DNA from: Mesocentrotus franciscanus
Lineage: Eukaryota > Echinodermata > Echinoidea > Camarodonta > Strongylocentrotidae
Assembly (NCBI GenBank): GCA_037976565.1
Contig: CP137672.1
Location: 25,865,140-25,929,139 of the forward strand
DNA: 64,000 nucleotides
Reading direction: 5' to 3'
Shown here: piece by piece, positions 30,589 to 41,059 of the stretch
How positions within the stretch are numbered: the first letter of the stretch is position 1
Layout: every line of letters starts with the position of its first letter
Notes under the pieces: model-generated
What the model saw: only the letters and a program-made list of their open reading frames with translations
Databases searched by the model: none
Told to the model about the DNA's origin: nothing
Program-made: the position numbers and the translations under genes

Positions 30589-30990
30589 TTAATGCGTATG
30601 GTAATCCAATATTACAGGGTATTTGAATAAAAACAAAAACAGGTTAACTCAACTCACAGACTGCACGGAATGCATGACCCAAATAAGGAACCAGTTTACT
30701 AAGATGTACCAATTATGTTAGCAACTGCATTATTTTGTACCAAATTTTCCGAGACAATCATGCAGTAAATGAAACTACTCTCTGAATAGTTTTCATGCCT
30801 ATGCTAATACTATGTGACAGGGTGATTCAATAAAAAACATGATAAGAATATAACTTAAATACAGAGATGGTGTATTGTCTTAATGACCCAAATAGATAAG
30901 CAACCAGTCTACTGGGATGAAGCCATGTTTTGTTACCAACTGTATAATTTAGTACTAAATTGTATATGCAATGATGCTCAGCCGTGCTTC
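30589..30990. repeat. Diverged tandem duplication of about 203 bp
   Basis: Phrases from 30589-30780 recur at 30790-30990: ACAGGGTATTTGAATAAAAA and ACAGGGTGATTCAATAAAAA (30615, 30817), and ATGACCCAAATAAGGAACCA and ATGACCCAAATAGATAAGCA (30674, 30881). Identity looks about 70 percent, so the duplication is old. Confidence 0.65.
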
Positions 30991-31005
30991 AAGACCGTAT
31001 TAAAC

Positions 31006-31178
31006 ACGATTGCAAAGACCTTCGAGAAATTAAAATAAGGCAACTTCAACCGCTTTCTCATCACCTTTTGAAATGTGCTAACATTACGACGATGTATTAT
31101 TATTTTAATCCGAATTTAGCTTGTATAGGTTATTGAAGTTGCCCTTCAGTCGATTTCTTGAAAGTCTCTGTGATCGTA
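31006..31178. mobile_element. MITE, ACGATCGCAGAGACTTT family (best-preserved copy)
   Basis: Left end ACGATTGCAAAGACCTTCGA pairs with the reverse complement of the right end, ACGATCACAGAGACTTTCAA, over about 45 bp, both continuing into GGCAACTTCAA. The interior contains ACATTACGACGATGTA and AATCCGAA shared with the other copies. Confidence 0.7.
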
Positions 31179-31408
31179 GCATTATTTACCACATATAAAG
31201 TTATGTGCCGGTACACTTTTGTCCTCATACTAAAAAGAAGGAAGGAAATAGATTTGGTTAAGTTTTTTTTTTGACACACCATGTAAACCGCGAGGCGATC
31301 CAACAAGCTGTAACCGAAACTCTCTTCAATATGGAAAATACTGAAGGCATACGGCACTTATCGATGATACGGGAAAACGAAATCCGCAGGGTATTTCTAG
31401 GATGAATA

Positions 31409-31948
31409 TTAAAGGTACATGTACTATTTCCCATTTGCAGGCCAACAAATGAAAAGGTTAAATTCAAAGGCATTTGAAAGATAATACTAATTCAGAACTT
31501 CCCTCAAAATAAAAGGGCTTGAAAATGTATTTTTTGTGGAAAAATAACGACCGTTAGTTGTCGAATCGAATTAAGCGAGCGCGCTCGTTTAACTATATAG
31601 TCTGATTTTCAGACCCTTGTACAGAATGGTCGTACGTTTTGTGCTGCGCTTAGATTCAATCAGTTGAATTTCGGCCATTACAAGAAGTGGGTTATTGATG
31701 TAGACAAATGCTCATGTACACATTACAGCTCATTTTATGTATGTTATTACCAAAGAAAAAAAGAAGTCAGTCACTCAACAGTGTCTGACAGTGAAGTCTA
31801 GAAAGTAAACGGGTTTCCTTGCATAATTTGAATACTAGGACACTGCTAACGTTTAATTTCACAGATAGGACATACATGACATATTCATAATTCTTGCAAA
31901 GTTCTACAGAATTCGATGTTGGCTGCAAAAGGGATACACTACCTTTAA
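31409..31948 (+). mobile_element. TTAA-type MITE, AGGTACTATGTCCC family (copy 1)
   Basis: About 540 bp flanked by TTAA at both edges, with ends TTAAAGGTAC...CCCATTTGCAGGC and, inverted, GCAAAAGGGATACACTACCT. TTAA target sites are typical of piggyBac and Kolobok superfamilies. The interior blocks GGCCATTACAAGAAGTGGGT and CAGTGTCTGACAGTGAAGTC are shared with copies at 33119-34924 and 37509-38046. This copy has decayed most. Confidence 0.85.
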
Positions 31949-33118
31949 GTAGTAATTACTCCGTTTCCTTTCCATTTTGCCTTATTCGTGTAATCATTTG
32001 AGCATGTATAAAATGTCCAACAACAACAAAAAAATGTAGCGATGGAACATGGATAGGGTGATCAAGGATCTTGGACTTGATCAAATTAACTCAAGTGCCC
32101 TCCCGCGATGAAAAGTGAATTTATTTTTGTTTTTCATCTTGGAAAATAACAGTCTGGTCTTTTAAGCGCAGAGAAGAGCCGGTTTCATGATATGATGTTA
32201 TGATTACTCTCGCCTCACTGCTAGGAAAACAAGTAGTCATAATTTATTTTTTTCTCAATTCTGAGAAAAGAAGGTACCTAAAGACGGGAAATCGGTGGAC
32301 ATAGGCCTACGACATTTAAATCACGTCCGAGGATGAGGGACTTTGCAATTGGAGATCAAAGTTTTAATAGCAAAGACTGCTAGGGCATCGACTAATTCTC
32401 GAACCCATGACCTCCAGTTGAGAAAAAACACTGAACAACCCTAATTATATACACACCCTCCCCCCATATTTATCACATTCTGAACACGCCACAGTTTAAG
32501 CTGATGTAAAAATAAACGTACTTGAGAATGACAATCATTTTCGGTTCGCTGTACTTACTTCTCTGCCCGCATGTCTGTAATGTCATGTATTAATGAATAG
32601 TTGAGAATATAGTTATTAAATTAAATACTTGTTCCTTAGATGGGTTTTTTTTGACACGACATCAAATTTAAAACAACCCATAGAAGATCATCATAGCCTC
32701 TTTATCCCCTTTAAAAAACAATAATATTTAGCAGTTACCTTTTTATATCTAATTGGCATCGTAGGCTTTAACAATGTATTTGTGCTGTTTTTTGTCCCTT
32801 TGTTCTTGTTTTGTTTATTTGTTCCGTTTTGATTGTGTTTTTTTTTCAGGGTTTTTATTTCAGTTTGTTTGTTGTTTTTTTTTTTCTTGGGGGTAATTTG
32901 CGTTTAGAATATTTCGAGAAGTTTTTTAAAGGAAAATTATTATCATAAAAAGGGACGGCAACCGTTACAGTGGATCCGTCACAGTCCGTTCAGAGTAAGA
33001 AGAGTTAACTCTGTGTTAAAGAATATGGGTTACATCCCTTCTGGCTCCAAACAGGCGCACTGATAACATTCTGTTACATGATATTAAATGGTGTTAAGAA
33101 TGCACCGACACAGTTCTG
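31949..33118. other. Intergenic sequence, no gene seen
   Basis: A+T-rich DNA with poly-T runs near 32840-32885. No exon or repeat recognised. Confidence 0.3.
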
Positions 33119-34924
33119 TGAAAGGTACTATGTCCCATTTGCAGGCAAAAATAACGAAAAAGGTTAAATTCCAACGGCATTTGAAAGATAATACTAATTT
33201 AGCACTTCCCTAAAAAATGGGGGCTTGAAAATGTCTTTAAGTGGGAAAATAACGACTATTAGTTGTCGAATCGACTTAGGAGCTATAGAGCCAGTAAGTA
33301 ATAGTATGATTTTTCAGACCATTGTACCGAATGGCCGTACGTTTTATGCTGCGCAAAGATTCAATCAGTTTAATTTTGGCCATTACAAGAAGTGGGTTAT
33401 TGATGTAGACAAATGCTCATGTACCCTTTAAAGCTCATTTTATGTATGCTATAAAGCCCCCATCACACCAAAGTAGTTCTCACTACGTTCTCGAAAATGT
33501 TGCCATACGGGCTCAAACTGTGTGCGAACGGAGCTGAACGTAATAGCAACTGTTTACGATCTGTTTAAGGACTTCATGGACGGGCTCGGACTGGACTAAT
33601 GTCTATAATACGATCCTAGTTCGCTCATTAACAGTCCGCAATACGTCCAACTCGTCTGTACCCGTCCACAGTCAGTTCATATCAAGTTCAGATCGGGTAA
33701 ATTTGACATTTGCAAGCAGTCCAAACCATTCTTACTAGTTCGAAACTTGTTCTAACTAGTTTATAACCCAACCACCCCCTTCAGAGACAGTTCAACTTGT
33801 CCTCATCTCGTTCTTAGTGCGTTCGAACGCGCTCCTATCGTGCGTGTGCAATCCCGTCCTGGTTTGAGGGCTATACAAACCCAACGCGTTCTTGCTAATT
33901 GATGCTCGACCACATCACGTTGTAACACGTTCCTAGTAGGATCAAAGTACGGCAATTCTGTTCGCAGTACGTCTATCTCGTTTTAGGTCCGTGTCACTCC
34001 GTCTAATTGCAGGGCGGGGAACATTTTGAACAGGCTCAAAGTTCTAGAGCACCCTTCCCGTCCAAGCCAGTCTGAGCCCGTCCATGAAGTTCTTAAACAG
34101 ATCGTAAACAGTTGCTATTACGTTCAGCTCCGTTCGCACACAGTTTGAGCCCGTTTGGCAATATTTTACAGAACGTAGTGAGAACTAGTTTGGTGTGATG
34201 GGGGCTTCACTTGAATGTCTTGATCTGCAAAGCTTGAAGCGTTGAAGTTGAACGGGAATGAGGAATGGCGAGAACGCGCTGGGTCTTTATAGCTCCCGAG
34301 CCAGGACGGGATTGCACACGCTCTAGGAGCACGGTCGAACGCACTAAGAACGAGATGAGGACGAGTTGAAGTGTCTCTGAACAGGGTGGTCGGGTTAAAA
34401 ACTAGTTAGAACAAGTGGCGAACTAGTTAGAATGGGTTTGGACGTATTAGGAACGAGGTAGAACTAATAAATAATGGGTTTGAACTGACTACGGACTGGC
34501 TTGGACTGCCTGGAAATGGCAAATTTACCCGATCTGAACTTGATATAAACTGACTGTGGACGGGGTACAGACGAGAAGGACGTATTGAGGACTGTTTATG
34601 AACGAACTAGGATCGTATTATAGACATTATTTACACATTCTCCCTCGTCCACAACCCGTTTACGATTTTCTAGGACGGTTCCAGAACGTAGTGAGAGCTA
34701 GTTTGGTGTGATGGGGGCTTACCAAAGAAGAAAAAAGCCAGTCAGTCACTCAATAGTGTCTGACAGTGAAGTCTAGCAAGTAAACGGGTTTCCTTGCATA
34801 ATTTGAATATTAGGACACTGCTAACGTTTAAATTTCACAGATAGGACATACATGACATATTCATAATTCCTGCAAAGTTCTACAGAATTTGATGTTGTCT
34901 GCAAAAGGGACATAGTATCTTTAA
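33119..34924 (+). mobile_element. TTAA-type MITE, AGGTACTATGTCCC family (copy 2, interrupted)
   Basis: The left part 33119-33453 and right part 34721-34924 together make a family member of about 540 bp. Between them lies the foldback element 33454-34720. The break falls at TATGTATGCTAT/ACCAAAGAAG, which is continuous in copies 1 and 3. Right edge TTAA (34921-34924); left edge GTGAAAGG is changed. Confidence 0.9.
33454..34720. mobile_element. 1.27-kb foldback element with AAGCCCCCATCACACC ends
   Basis: Ends AAGCCCCCATCACACCAAAG and, inverted, GGTGTGATGGGGGCTT. The long arms 33586-33870 and about 34290-34645 are reverse complements. In addition 33454-33577 pairs with 34083-34207, so an extra copy of the terminal part sits in the middle. 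No protein frame. It interrupts the TTAA MITE copy 2; the target duplication is one to three bases (A or TA), so the superfamily is unclear. Confidence 0.85.
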
Positions 34925-35520
34925 AACAACGCAATACATTCACCGAGTACAGACCCAGCTTGCGAGTTCCATAAACTCGACCCTGCAATTTTACAAATAA
35001 CGGAAATCATACATTGCACAATAATATTTTGCCCTTTGATATGAACAGGCTTTTTGAAATGAAGATTATTTCTTGCATGAAAATGATAAAGTGAGAGTCC
35101 ATTATCGGAATAAGAAAATCATTTCTCTCCTCGCCTCGTTTAACTACGGGAATAGAATGTAGTTTTCCAGTATAAATAATTCATACGAGCATTGCGGCTG
35201 AGGGCAATCAAACCATGTAGTATGGTGTCTTTCAGACACCTTTGTGAAGTAACAACAAGGATTCGACATGGTCGATTGAATATATTATAATTATGGCAAG
35301 TACTTTTTCTAGGCTTCCCCTTGGTATATTTGCTTGTTGCATACTATTTTGCATATCGAAACCGTGACGGATTACAATTTTTTTCATATTCAGGGAAAGT
35401 GGGGTATCATGTAAGATAGGTGGAGGGAAGTGCACTTCCTGAATTAAATAGAACTTACAGTAAACCAAACAAAAAATATATATTATGATGATGAAAATTA
35501 TTCTGTGTACTTTTGAATTC
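34925..35520. other. Intergenic sequence, no gene seen
   Basis: A+T-rich DNA; nothing recognised. Confidence 0.3.
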
Positions 35521-35534
35521 CATCGCATTTGCAA

Positions 35535-35735
35535 GGGAGAGGGCATGAGGGATAAGGAGAGAGAAAGAGAGGGAGAAAGATAGAGAGAGACAAAGAGAGA
35601 GACAGAGAATATAGAGAGAGAGAGAAACACAGACAGACAGAGATAGATAGAGAGAGAGAGAGATATATAGACAGACAGACAGAGAGAGACGGACAGACAG
35701 ACATGCATCGGACAGACAATGAGAGAGGAGGAATG
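35535..35735. repeat. (GA)n/(GACA)n microsatellite
   Basis: GAGAGA with GACAGACAG and GATAGATAG interruptions. Ser/Leu-rich frames on the minus strand are artefacts. Confidence 0.9.
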
Positions 35736-35892
35736 GAGAGATAGAAGGTGTGAACGTTTGGAAAACACATTTCATTTCTATGGCCTGCGGGAATCATTCA
35801 CTCATTGCATCATGTTTTGATTTTTGTTTTCTTTCAGCACGTTCAAGTTCATCATAACTTATCTTTGCAAGCTTTTAAATATTATGGAACAC

Positions 35893-36483
35893 TTAAAGAA
35901 AAATCCAACCTTGATAGCAAACTTGTCTAGAATAAAGCAGAAAAATCAGAGAAGCATACTGATGAAAGTTTGAATGAAATCGGATAAAAAATAAGAAAGT
36001 TACGAATTTTTGAAAGTTGCAATTACTATAGGTATGGGCTTTTCAAATTGGCTGAATTGATAATGTCTATGTGATGTAGTGGCGTACAACTTTCCAATTT
36101 GCTCCAATACACAAAAGGACTAAAATTTCAACTTTTCATAAATGAATGACTCGGGATGGTCTGTTCTTTTTAGAGGACCTGTAATAATGTGTTCTCCATG
36201 AAATATTTTGAGTAGAGCCCCGAGGGTGTGGGCACTTGGAAGAAAAATAGAAATAAGTGATATTTTTGTATGCGACAAACGGGAGAGTAATCCGTCACTA
36301 CATCATAATCCACTGACAAAATTGCCGATTGGAGATTCACACAGCTGTAGTGATCTCATATTTCAAACACTCATAACTTTCTTAATATTGGTCCGATTTA
36401 TTGCAAACTTTCGCCATTCTGTTTCTCTGATTTTTATGCTTTCATTCAAATGAACTTATTAAGAGGGTTGGATTGCCCTTTAA
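35893..36483. mobile_element. TTAA-type MITE, (A/G)AAATCCAACC ends
   Basis: TTAAAGAAAAATCCAACCTT at the left and, inverted, TTTAAAGGGCAATCCAACCC at the right. Subterminal blocks AATCAGAGAAGCATACTGAT and, inverted, AAATCAGAGAAACAGAATGG also pair. About 590 bp, no frame. Confidence 0.75.
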
Positions 36484-36637
36484 ATTATGAGACGCTAATC
36501 ATTACCAGTACCAAATCCATCATCTCCTGATACACACAAATTGTAATTATCCTTGGATTGCCCTTTAAATTATGAGACGCTAATCATTACCAGTACCAAA
36601 TCCATCATCTTCTGATACACACAAATTGTAATTATCC
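36468..36637. repeat. Tandem duplication of 85 bp overlapping a MITE end
   Basis: The 85-bp unit beginning TTGGATTGCCCTTTAAATTA occurs at 36468-36552 and 36553-36637 with one difference (C/T near 36527/36612). It carries the last 16 bp of the preceding MITE plus 69 bp of flank, so it arose after that insertion. Confidence 0.9.
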
Positions 36638-36844
36638 AAGTATGTACATTTTATCGATATAACCATTTGAATTAATCACGAGCATGTAATGAAATACCTG
36701 TTATTATGTCTGCAGGCATAAAAAGGAATAAAGCATACTGTATCGCTAGTGGGAGACATTTTATATGTTTCAGCCGGGGTTCGGTTACCTTTCTACCACG
36801 ATAACCCTCTAACTTTAGTGTTGTACAGAATTGAAGGACATGGA

Positions 36845-37095
36845 TTGCGTGAGTGAGTGGGAGTGAGTGAAGGAGAGATTGCAAGTGCGTGTGTGATAGT
36901 GTTTGTGAGAGAGGGGGAGAGAGAGAGAGAGAGAGAGAGAGAAACAGAGAAAGAGAGAGACGCGAGTAAGAGAGAGACGCGAGTAAGAGAGAGAGAGAAA
37001 GGGATAGAAAGAGTGAGAAGGAGTGAGAAAGAGACTGAGTGAGTGAGAGTGAGAGAAGGAGAGAGAGAGAGTGAGAGAAGGAGGGAGAGGGGCAC
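36845..37095. repeat. (GAGT)n/(GA)n microsatellite
   Basis: GAGTGAGTGGGAGTGAGTG followed by long GAGAGA blocks. A 19-bp unit with GACGCGAGTAAGAGAGA is duplicated near 36959-36990. Confidence 0.9.
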
Positions 37096-37099
37096 TCGT

Positions 37100-37508
37100 T
37101 TATTGCTGTGTAAAGGAGAGGGTGATATAGGGAGGAAGAGGTGGTGGTATATTATACAGTGCACCTTTATATAATATGTCATACTCGTATCCTTAACGGT
37201 GATGCTCAAATTTATCACATCATTTATGCAAACTGTCTATCTACTTGTAGAGGGAAGACAAATTACGCTGACATGAGCTCAGGGGCTTCATGACGTATTC
37301 AGTCCCTTTAAACTCAGTATTTAGCGAGTGAAAACAGTTATAGGATTTATTCTATGATGTTAAAAAAAGGGGTAGATGTGGGAAGGGTGTAGTTCTAGGA
37401 ATTATCTAGGATTAAAAAGGGAGTGATGGGGGTCAGAAGCAGAGCTAGGATTTTGGAAAGGGGGTGCACTCCCCCCATATCATATTATTATGTGTGATTT
37501 TGTATGAA
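37100..37508. other. Intergenic sequence, no gene seen
   Basis: Nothing recognised; purine-rich near 37360-37470. Confidence 0.3.
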
Positions 37509-38046
37509 TTAAAGATACTATGTCCCTTTTGCAGCCAACATCAGATTCTGTAGAACTTTGCAGGAATTATGAATATGTCATGTATGTCCTATCTGTGAAA
37601 TTTAAACGTTAGCAGTGTCCTAATATTCAAATTATGCAAGGAAACCCGTTTACTTGCTAGACTTCACTGTCAGACACTATTGAGTGACTGACTGGCTTTT
37701 TCTTCTTTGGTAATAACATACATAAAATGAGCTGTAAAGGGTACATGAGCATTTGTCTACATCAATAACCCACTTCTTGTAATGGCCAAAATTAAACTGA
37801 TTGAATCTTTGCGCAGCATAAAACGTACGACCATTCGGTACAATGGGCTTAAAAATCAGACTATTAATTACTGGCTCTATAGCTCCCAAGTCGATTCGAC
37901 AACTAATAGTCATTATTTTCCCACTTAAAGACATTTTCAAGCACCCATTTTTTTAGGGAAGTTCTAAATTAGTATTGTCTTTCAAATGCCGTTGGAATTT
38001 AACCTTTTCATTTTTTCGGCCTGCAAATGGGACATAGTACCTTTAA
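37509..38046 (-). mobile_element. TTAA-type MITE, AGGTACTATGTCCC family (copy 3)
   Basis: A 538-bp antisense copy with TTAA at both edges (37509-37512, 38043-38046). Ends pair as TTAAAGATACTATGTCCC and TTAAAGGTACTATGTCCC. An 87-codon frame inside is shared with copy 2 (starts MKMSLSGKI) but broken in copy 1; I regard it as chance. Confidence 0.9.
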
Positions 38047-38750
38047 GTATGCAAACTGAGTTTGAAAGGGGACACACGCCGATTACCCCCCCCCCCCTAA
38101 ATCTACCAATGTCATAGTGGAATGGTGATGGAGAGAGTCTTTTTGAAGTGCTAGACACACTGGGCGAGAGAAATTTGCGTATGACGTGCATCACTATTTT
38201 CAATTATTGCAATCAAGACAATACCACAAGTTAAAAACTAATATTTTCCGCATCTGCGTGGTGTATAGCTGGCCCTTTAGACTACAATTCTCGTCATTCT
38301 CCAGGTAATAAAAAGAAAGAAATTCTCGTTCTTGTTGTGATATTCATATTCGTATTTTTTCTTAGAAGATGTCAATTTGCTATGTTCAGTGAGTCCCATG
38401 CATGTCTAAATTTTTTTTTTTTTAAACTTTGTTATACAAGCGGGGAAAACTGTCCCGCTCATCGTTAATGGATAATGCAAAAAAGCGTGGGTCATATAAC
38501 ACAAAGGCACAACGGCACAACAAATATTTTGCCTCTCGACCAGACCACCTCTTTCAGCATGTTCATCTGTCTAAATCATTGATGAGAAGTGGGCAGATGA
38601 TATATGCTGGCTGATGTTGATGTTTTTCAGGAGGAGATTGAATTATTCACCGATTCTGCGGACCCCATTAGGGGTATGGGAGTATAATAACAACATATAC
38701 AACGTGTATGCAGGTACTAAAGTATTATGCATAAGTTGATGTACAGTTGC
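38047..38750. other. Intergenic sequence, no gene seen
   Basis: A C-run lies near 38089 and a T-run near 38410. A 61-codon frame at 38429-38614 has no recognised family. Confidence 0.3.
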
Positions 38751-38769
38751 CCCTCCCACATGCACACTA

Positions 38770-38925
38770 CACTACCAACAACAACAAAAACACCACCACC
38801 ACCACCAAAACCAATAACAACAACAACAACACTACTACCACTACATCCATCACCACCACCACTACATCCACCACCACCACCACCACCACCACCACCATCA
38901 CCGCCACCCCACCACCAAAAAAAAG
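38770..38925. repeat. (ACA)n/(CCA)n compound microsatellite
   Basis: AACAACAAC and CACCACCAC blocks. Poly-Thr/Pro/Gly frames across it are artefacts. Confidence 0.9.
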
Positions 38926-38929
38926 TCCT

Positions 38930-39600
38930 CATTTTAGGGATTTACCCACAAGAGGGGATGTCACACCTGTGCTCCCCCTCCTATCTAGCGATTCTTCCAT
39001 ATAATGCCCTTACCCACACGATGGACCTACTACGCACACTGAGAGATATTCTGGTAAATTCTGAGGGTGAAAATTGAAATTAATGAACTTCTGGGGAGTG
39101 GACAGGAATGGAATATCAATAATTCCCTAGCGTATACTCTAGACACTAGACACTTTTGAAGTTCGAGTGCATACAAGCAATCATTCTGACACAACCGATT
39201 TCTGAGCGCACCGATAGCAAGTTCATCACGGCTTCAGATCCGTTCCTTGCGGGTATGCATCACTTGAACTTTTCAAGATCAATAGTGGCCTCTCCAATCC
39301 CATACCCAGTCATACTAACGGGACCCACATCAGACCCACAACAGAGAGACACAACATTACATTATTCCGAATGGCCAGGATGCGGTCGGTTTGGAGTCGG
39401 CTTGGAGTCGGTTTGGCGGTGTGACTGAGATGCAAGGGTATAATATACTCTTTGGGTCGATGTTGGGTGATAAATATACGATGGGCGTGCGGTGGCTCGT
39501 CTACGCATTCACATCGCTTTCATAATTACCATTCCAAATCGGACGAGTGATTTTAAGGAACATAAAGTAAACGTGCCACCCTCGAGCCAGTCCGGATATA
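38930..39600. other. Intergenic sequence with a terminus of the GGCGGTGTGACT family
   Basis: Ends of the family seen at 50163-50576 occur here: GTCGGCTTGGAGTCGGTTTG, then GCGGTGTGACTGAG (39396-39430). A weak partner with CCAGTCATACTAACGGGACC is at 39307. No gene recognised. Confidence 0.5.
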
Positions 39601-39621
39601 TTTTGGATGAGGAAGGGAGGT

Positions 39622-39700
39622 CTCTCTCTCTCTCTCTCTCCCTCCCCCTCTCTCTCTCTCTCTCTCTCTCTTCCTCGCTCTCACTCTTTCTCTCTCTCTC
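39622..39700. repeat. (CT)n microsatellite
   Basis: TCTCTC run with minor interruptions. Confidence 0.9.
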
Positions 39701-39705
39701 TAAAG

Positions 39706-39860
39706 TCCGCTGCACACGAGGCGTCATTTCGATTGCGTTATTACCTGTGCTATCTGACCTTTTGTATGACGTCACTCTCACAGGGCGCGTCAAAGACCGT
39801 GCCAATCTCTGACGCAGTACTACGTCATCAAAACGTCTCATATGCAATGGGCCTCTTACT
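39706..39860. mobile_element. Probable MITE fragment (GCACACGAGGCGTCA family)
   Basis: Begins GCTGCACACGAGGCGTCATT and carries several TGACGC/GCGTCA words, like the receptor intron segment 22860-23195. A weak inverted end TACGTCATCAAAACGTCTCA lies at about 39822-39841. Confidence 0.4.
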
Positions 39861-39904
39861 GTCTTTCCCAATGATCATATTCTCTTCCTTTACCTCTAAC
39901 CTCT

Positions 39905-40045
39905 CCTTCAGTTCATCTGCCCTCTGTCTATCTATTTCTCTATCTCTATCTCTCTCTCTCTCCCTCCCACTCTCTCTCTCTGTCCCACTCTCTCTCTGTC
40001 CCTCCCTCTCACTATCTCTCTCTCTCTCTCTCTCTCTTTGTCTCC
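39905..40045. repeat. (CT)n-rich microsatellite
   Basis: TCTCTC with CCCTCCCAC and TATC interruptions. Confidence 0.9.
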
Positions 40046-40324
40046 CCTTCCCCGTTTCCATGGTTGTACAGCTAATCTACCCAAACGGTACACCGTCATG
40101 ATCGTTGACAAAAGAAAAAAAATGAAAGAGCATAATCATATCTACAATGGAGATTGGACGGACATAAGAAATGATTCACATGTATCATTGCGATGTATTG
40201 CGAGTTTATTCATTGAGGATAGCACTGGTGTCAAGGATGGCACAGTTTTATAATGTAGATAAAATGTGAGTGAACAAGGCGATCGAGCAGAGGATGTTGG
40301 AGGATGTAGTTTGTATCACCTTCT

Positions 40325-40636
40325 TCGGCTCAGTGGTAGAACATTGGTCCCGTAACCGGGAGGTTCCGGGTTCGAAACCAAGATTTGTATTTATTTTATT
40401 TTATTTATTTATTTTCCACATATGGGAAGGATCACCCTTTGGATCACCCTTTTCACCTAAAAGCTGGTCTTCAAAGGGGTCCATCGATGCGCAAGTGCCC
40501 TTTGGTAAGGTATTAATCTTCATTATTAAATCCCTCGGAGAGGACTTAAAGCCGTCGGTCCCCTTGGTTGCTTGCAAACAACCACACGCATGCTTTCTTA
40601 CCAGTCAGGTAAAACAAACAAACCAACCAACCAATA
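40325..40636 (+). repeat. tRNA-derived SINE, second family
   Basis: A box GGCTCAGTGGTAG (40327-40339) and a perfect B box GGTTCGAAACC (40369-40379). The presumed anticodon loop reads CCCGTAA (CGT, Thr), but the anticodon stem does not pair, so this is not a functional tRNA. The body includes GTGCCCTTTGGTAAGGTATT and AGCCGTCGGTCCCCTTGGTT, and the tail is AAACAAACAAACCAACCAAC. An antisense copy is at 49127-49321. The 40381-40483 segment is absent there but partly present at 42885-42975. Confidence 0.85.
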
Positions 40637-40732
40637 TTTTACCCCTCCCTCTCTCTCTTTCTCACTTTACTTCGCCATTCGAATAATCAAAATGTATCTC
40701 CTGCCCCCTCGAGACCCCACCCTTCCCCCACA

Positions 40733-40744
40733 CACACACACACA
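40733..40744. repeat. (CA)n microsatellite
   Basis: Short run of about six CA units. Confidence 0.7.
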
Positions 40745-40780
40745 TAGTAGCTACATGTACGCCAAAATGTGTCATGCTAC

Positions 40781-41056
40781 ACCCTACTGGTCAAAACACC
40801 ATTGGTCAATGAGCTGCAACCACTGGATGTGACCAACTGACCGAGCATCTTCCCAAAAGTGTCATCTCTTCTTTTACACTTTGGATTTAAATGGAGCAAT
40901 TTAATTTGCTTGACACCTTACTGGTCAAAACCCTACTGGTCACAACTTGCAACCACTGGATGTGACCAACTGACCGCTGCAAAGCATCTTCCAAATAGAG
41001 TCATCTCTTCTTTCACACTTTCGATTCAAATGGAAGCCAATTTCATTTGCTTGAAA
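40781..41056. repeat. Tandem duplication of about 135-145 bp
   Basis: The block CCACTGGATGTGACCAACTG occurs at 40820 and 40962, and TCATCTCTTCTTT(T/C)ACACTTT at 40862 and 41001. Similarity spans about 40781-40912 and 40918-41056. ACTGGTCA words repeat at each junction. Confidence 0.85.
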
Positions 41057-41059
41057 TAG

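Noticed and set aside
33225..33431. Shared frame MKMSLSGKI... in two TTAA MITE copies
   Set aside because: The third copy has stops and the whole element including non-coding ends is equally conserved, so DNA-level similarity explains it.
35455..35797. Ser/Leu-rich minus-strand frames up to 178 codons, also at 36793, 39828, 51168, 55759 and 57783
   Set aside because: All lie over (GA)n/(CT)n microsatellites, where any frame stays open and reads Ser-Leu or Arg-Glu.
40325..40385. Functional tRNA-Thr(CGT) gene
   Set aside because: A and B boxes are good, but the anticodon stem does not pair and a related copy with a SINE body and tail lies at 49127; it is a SINE head.
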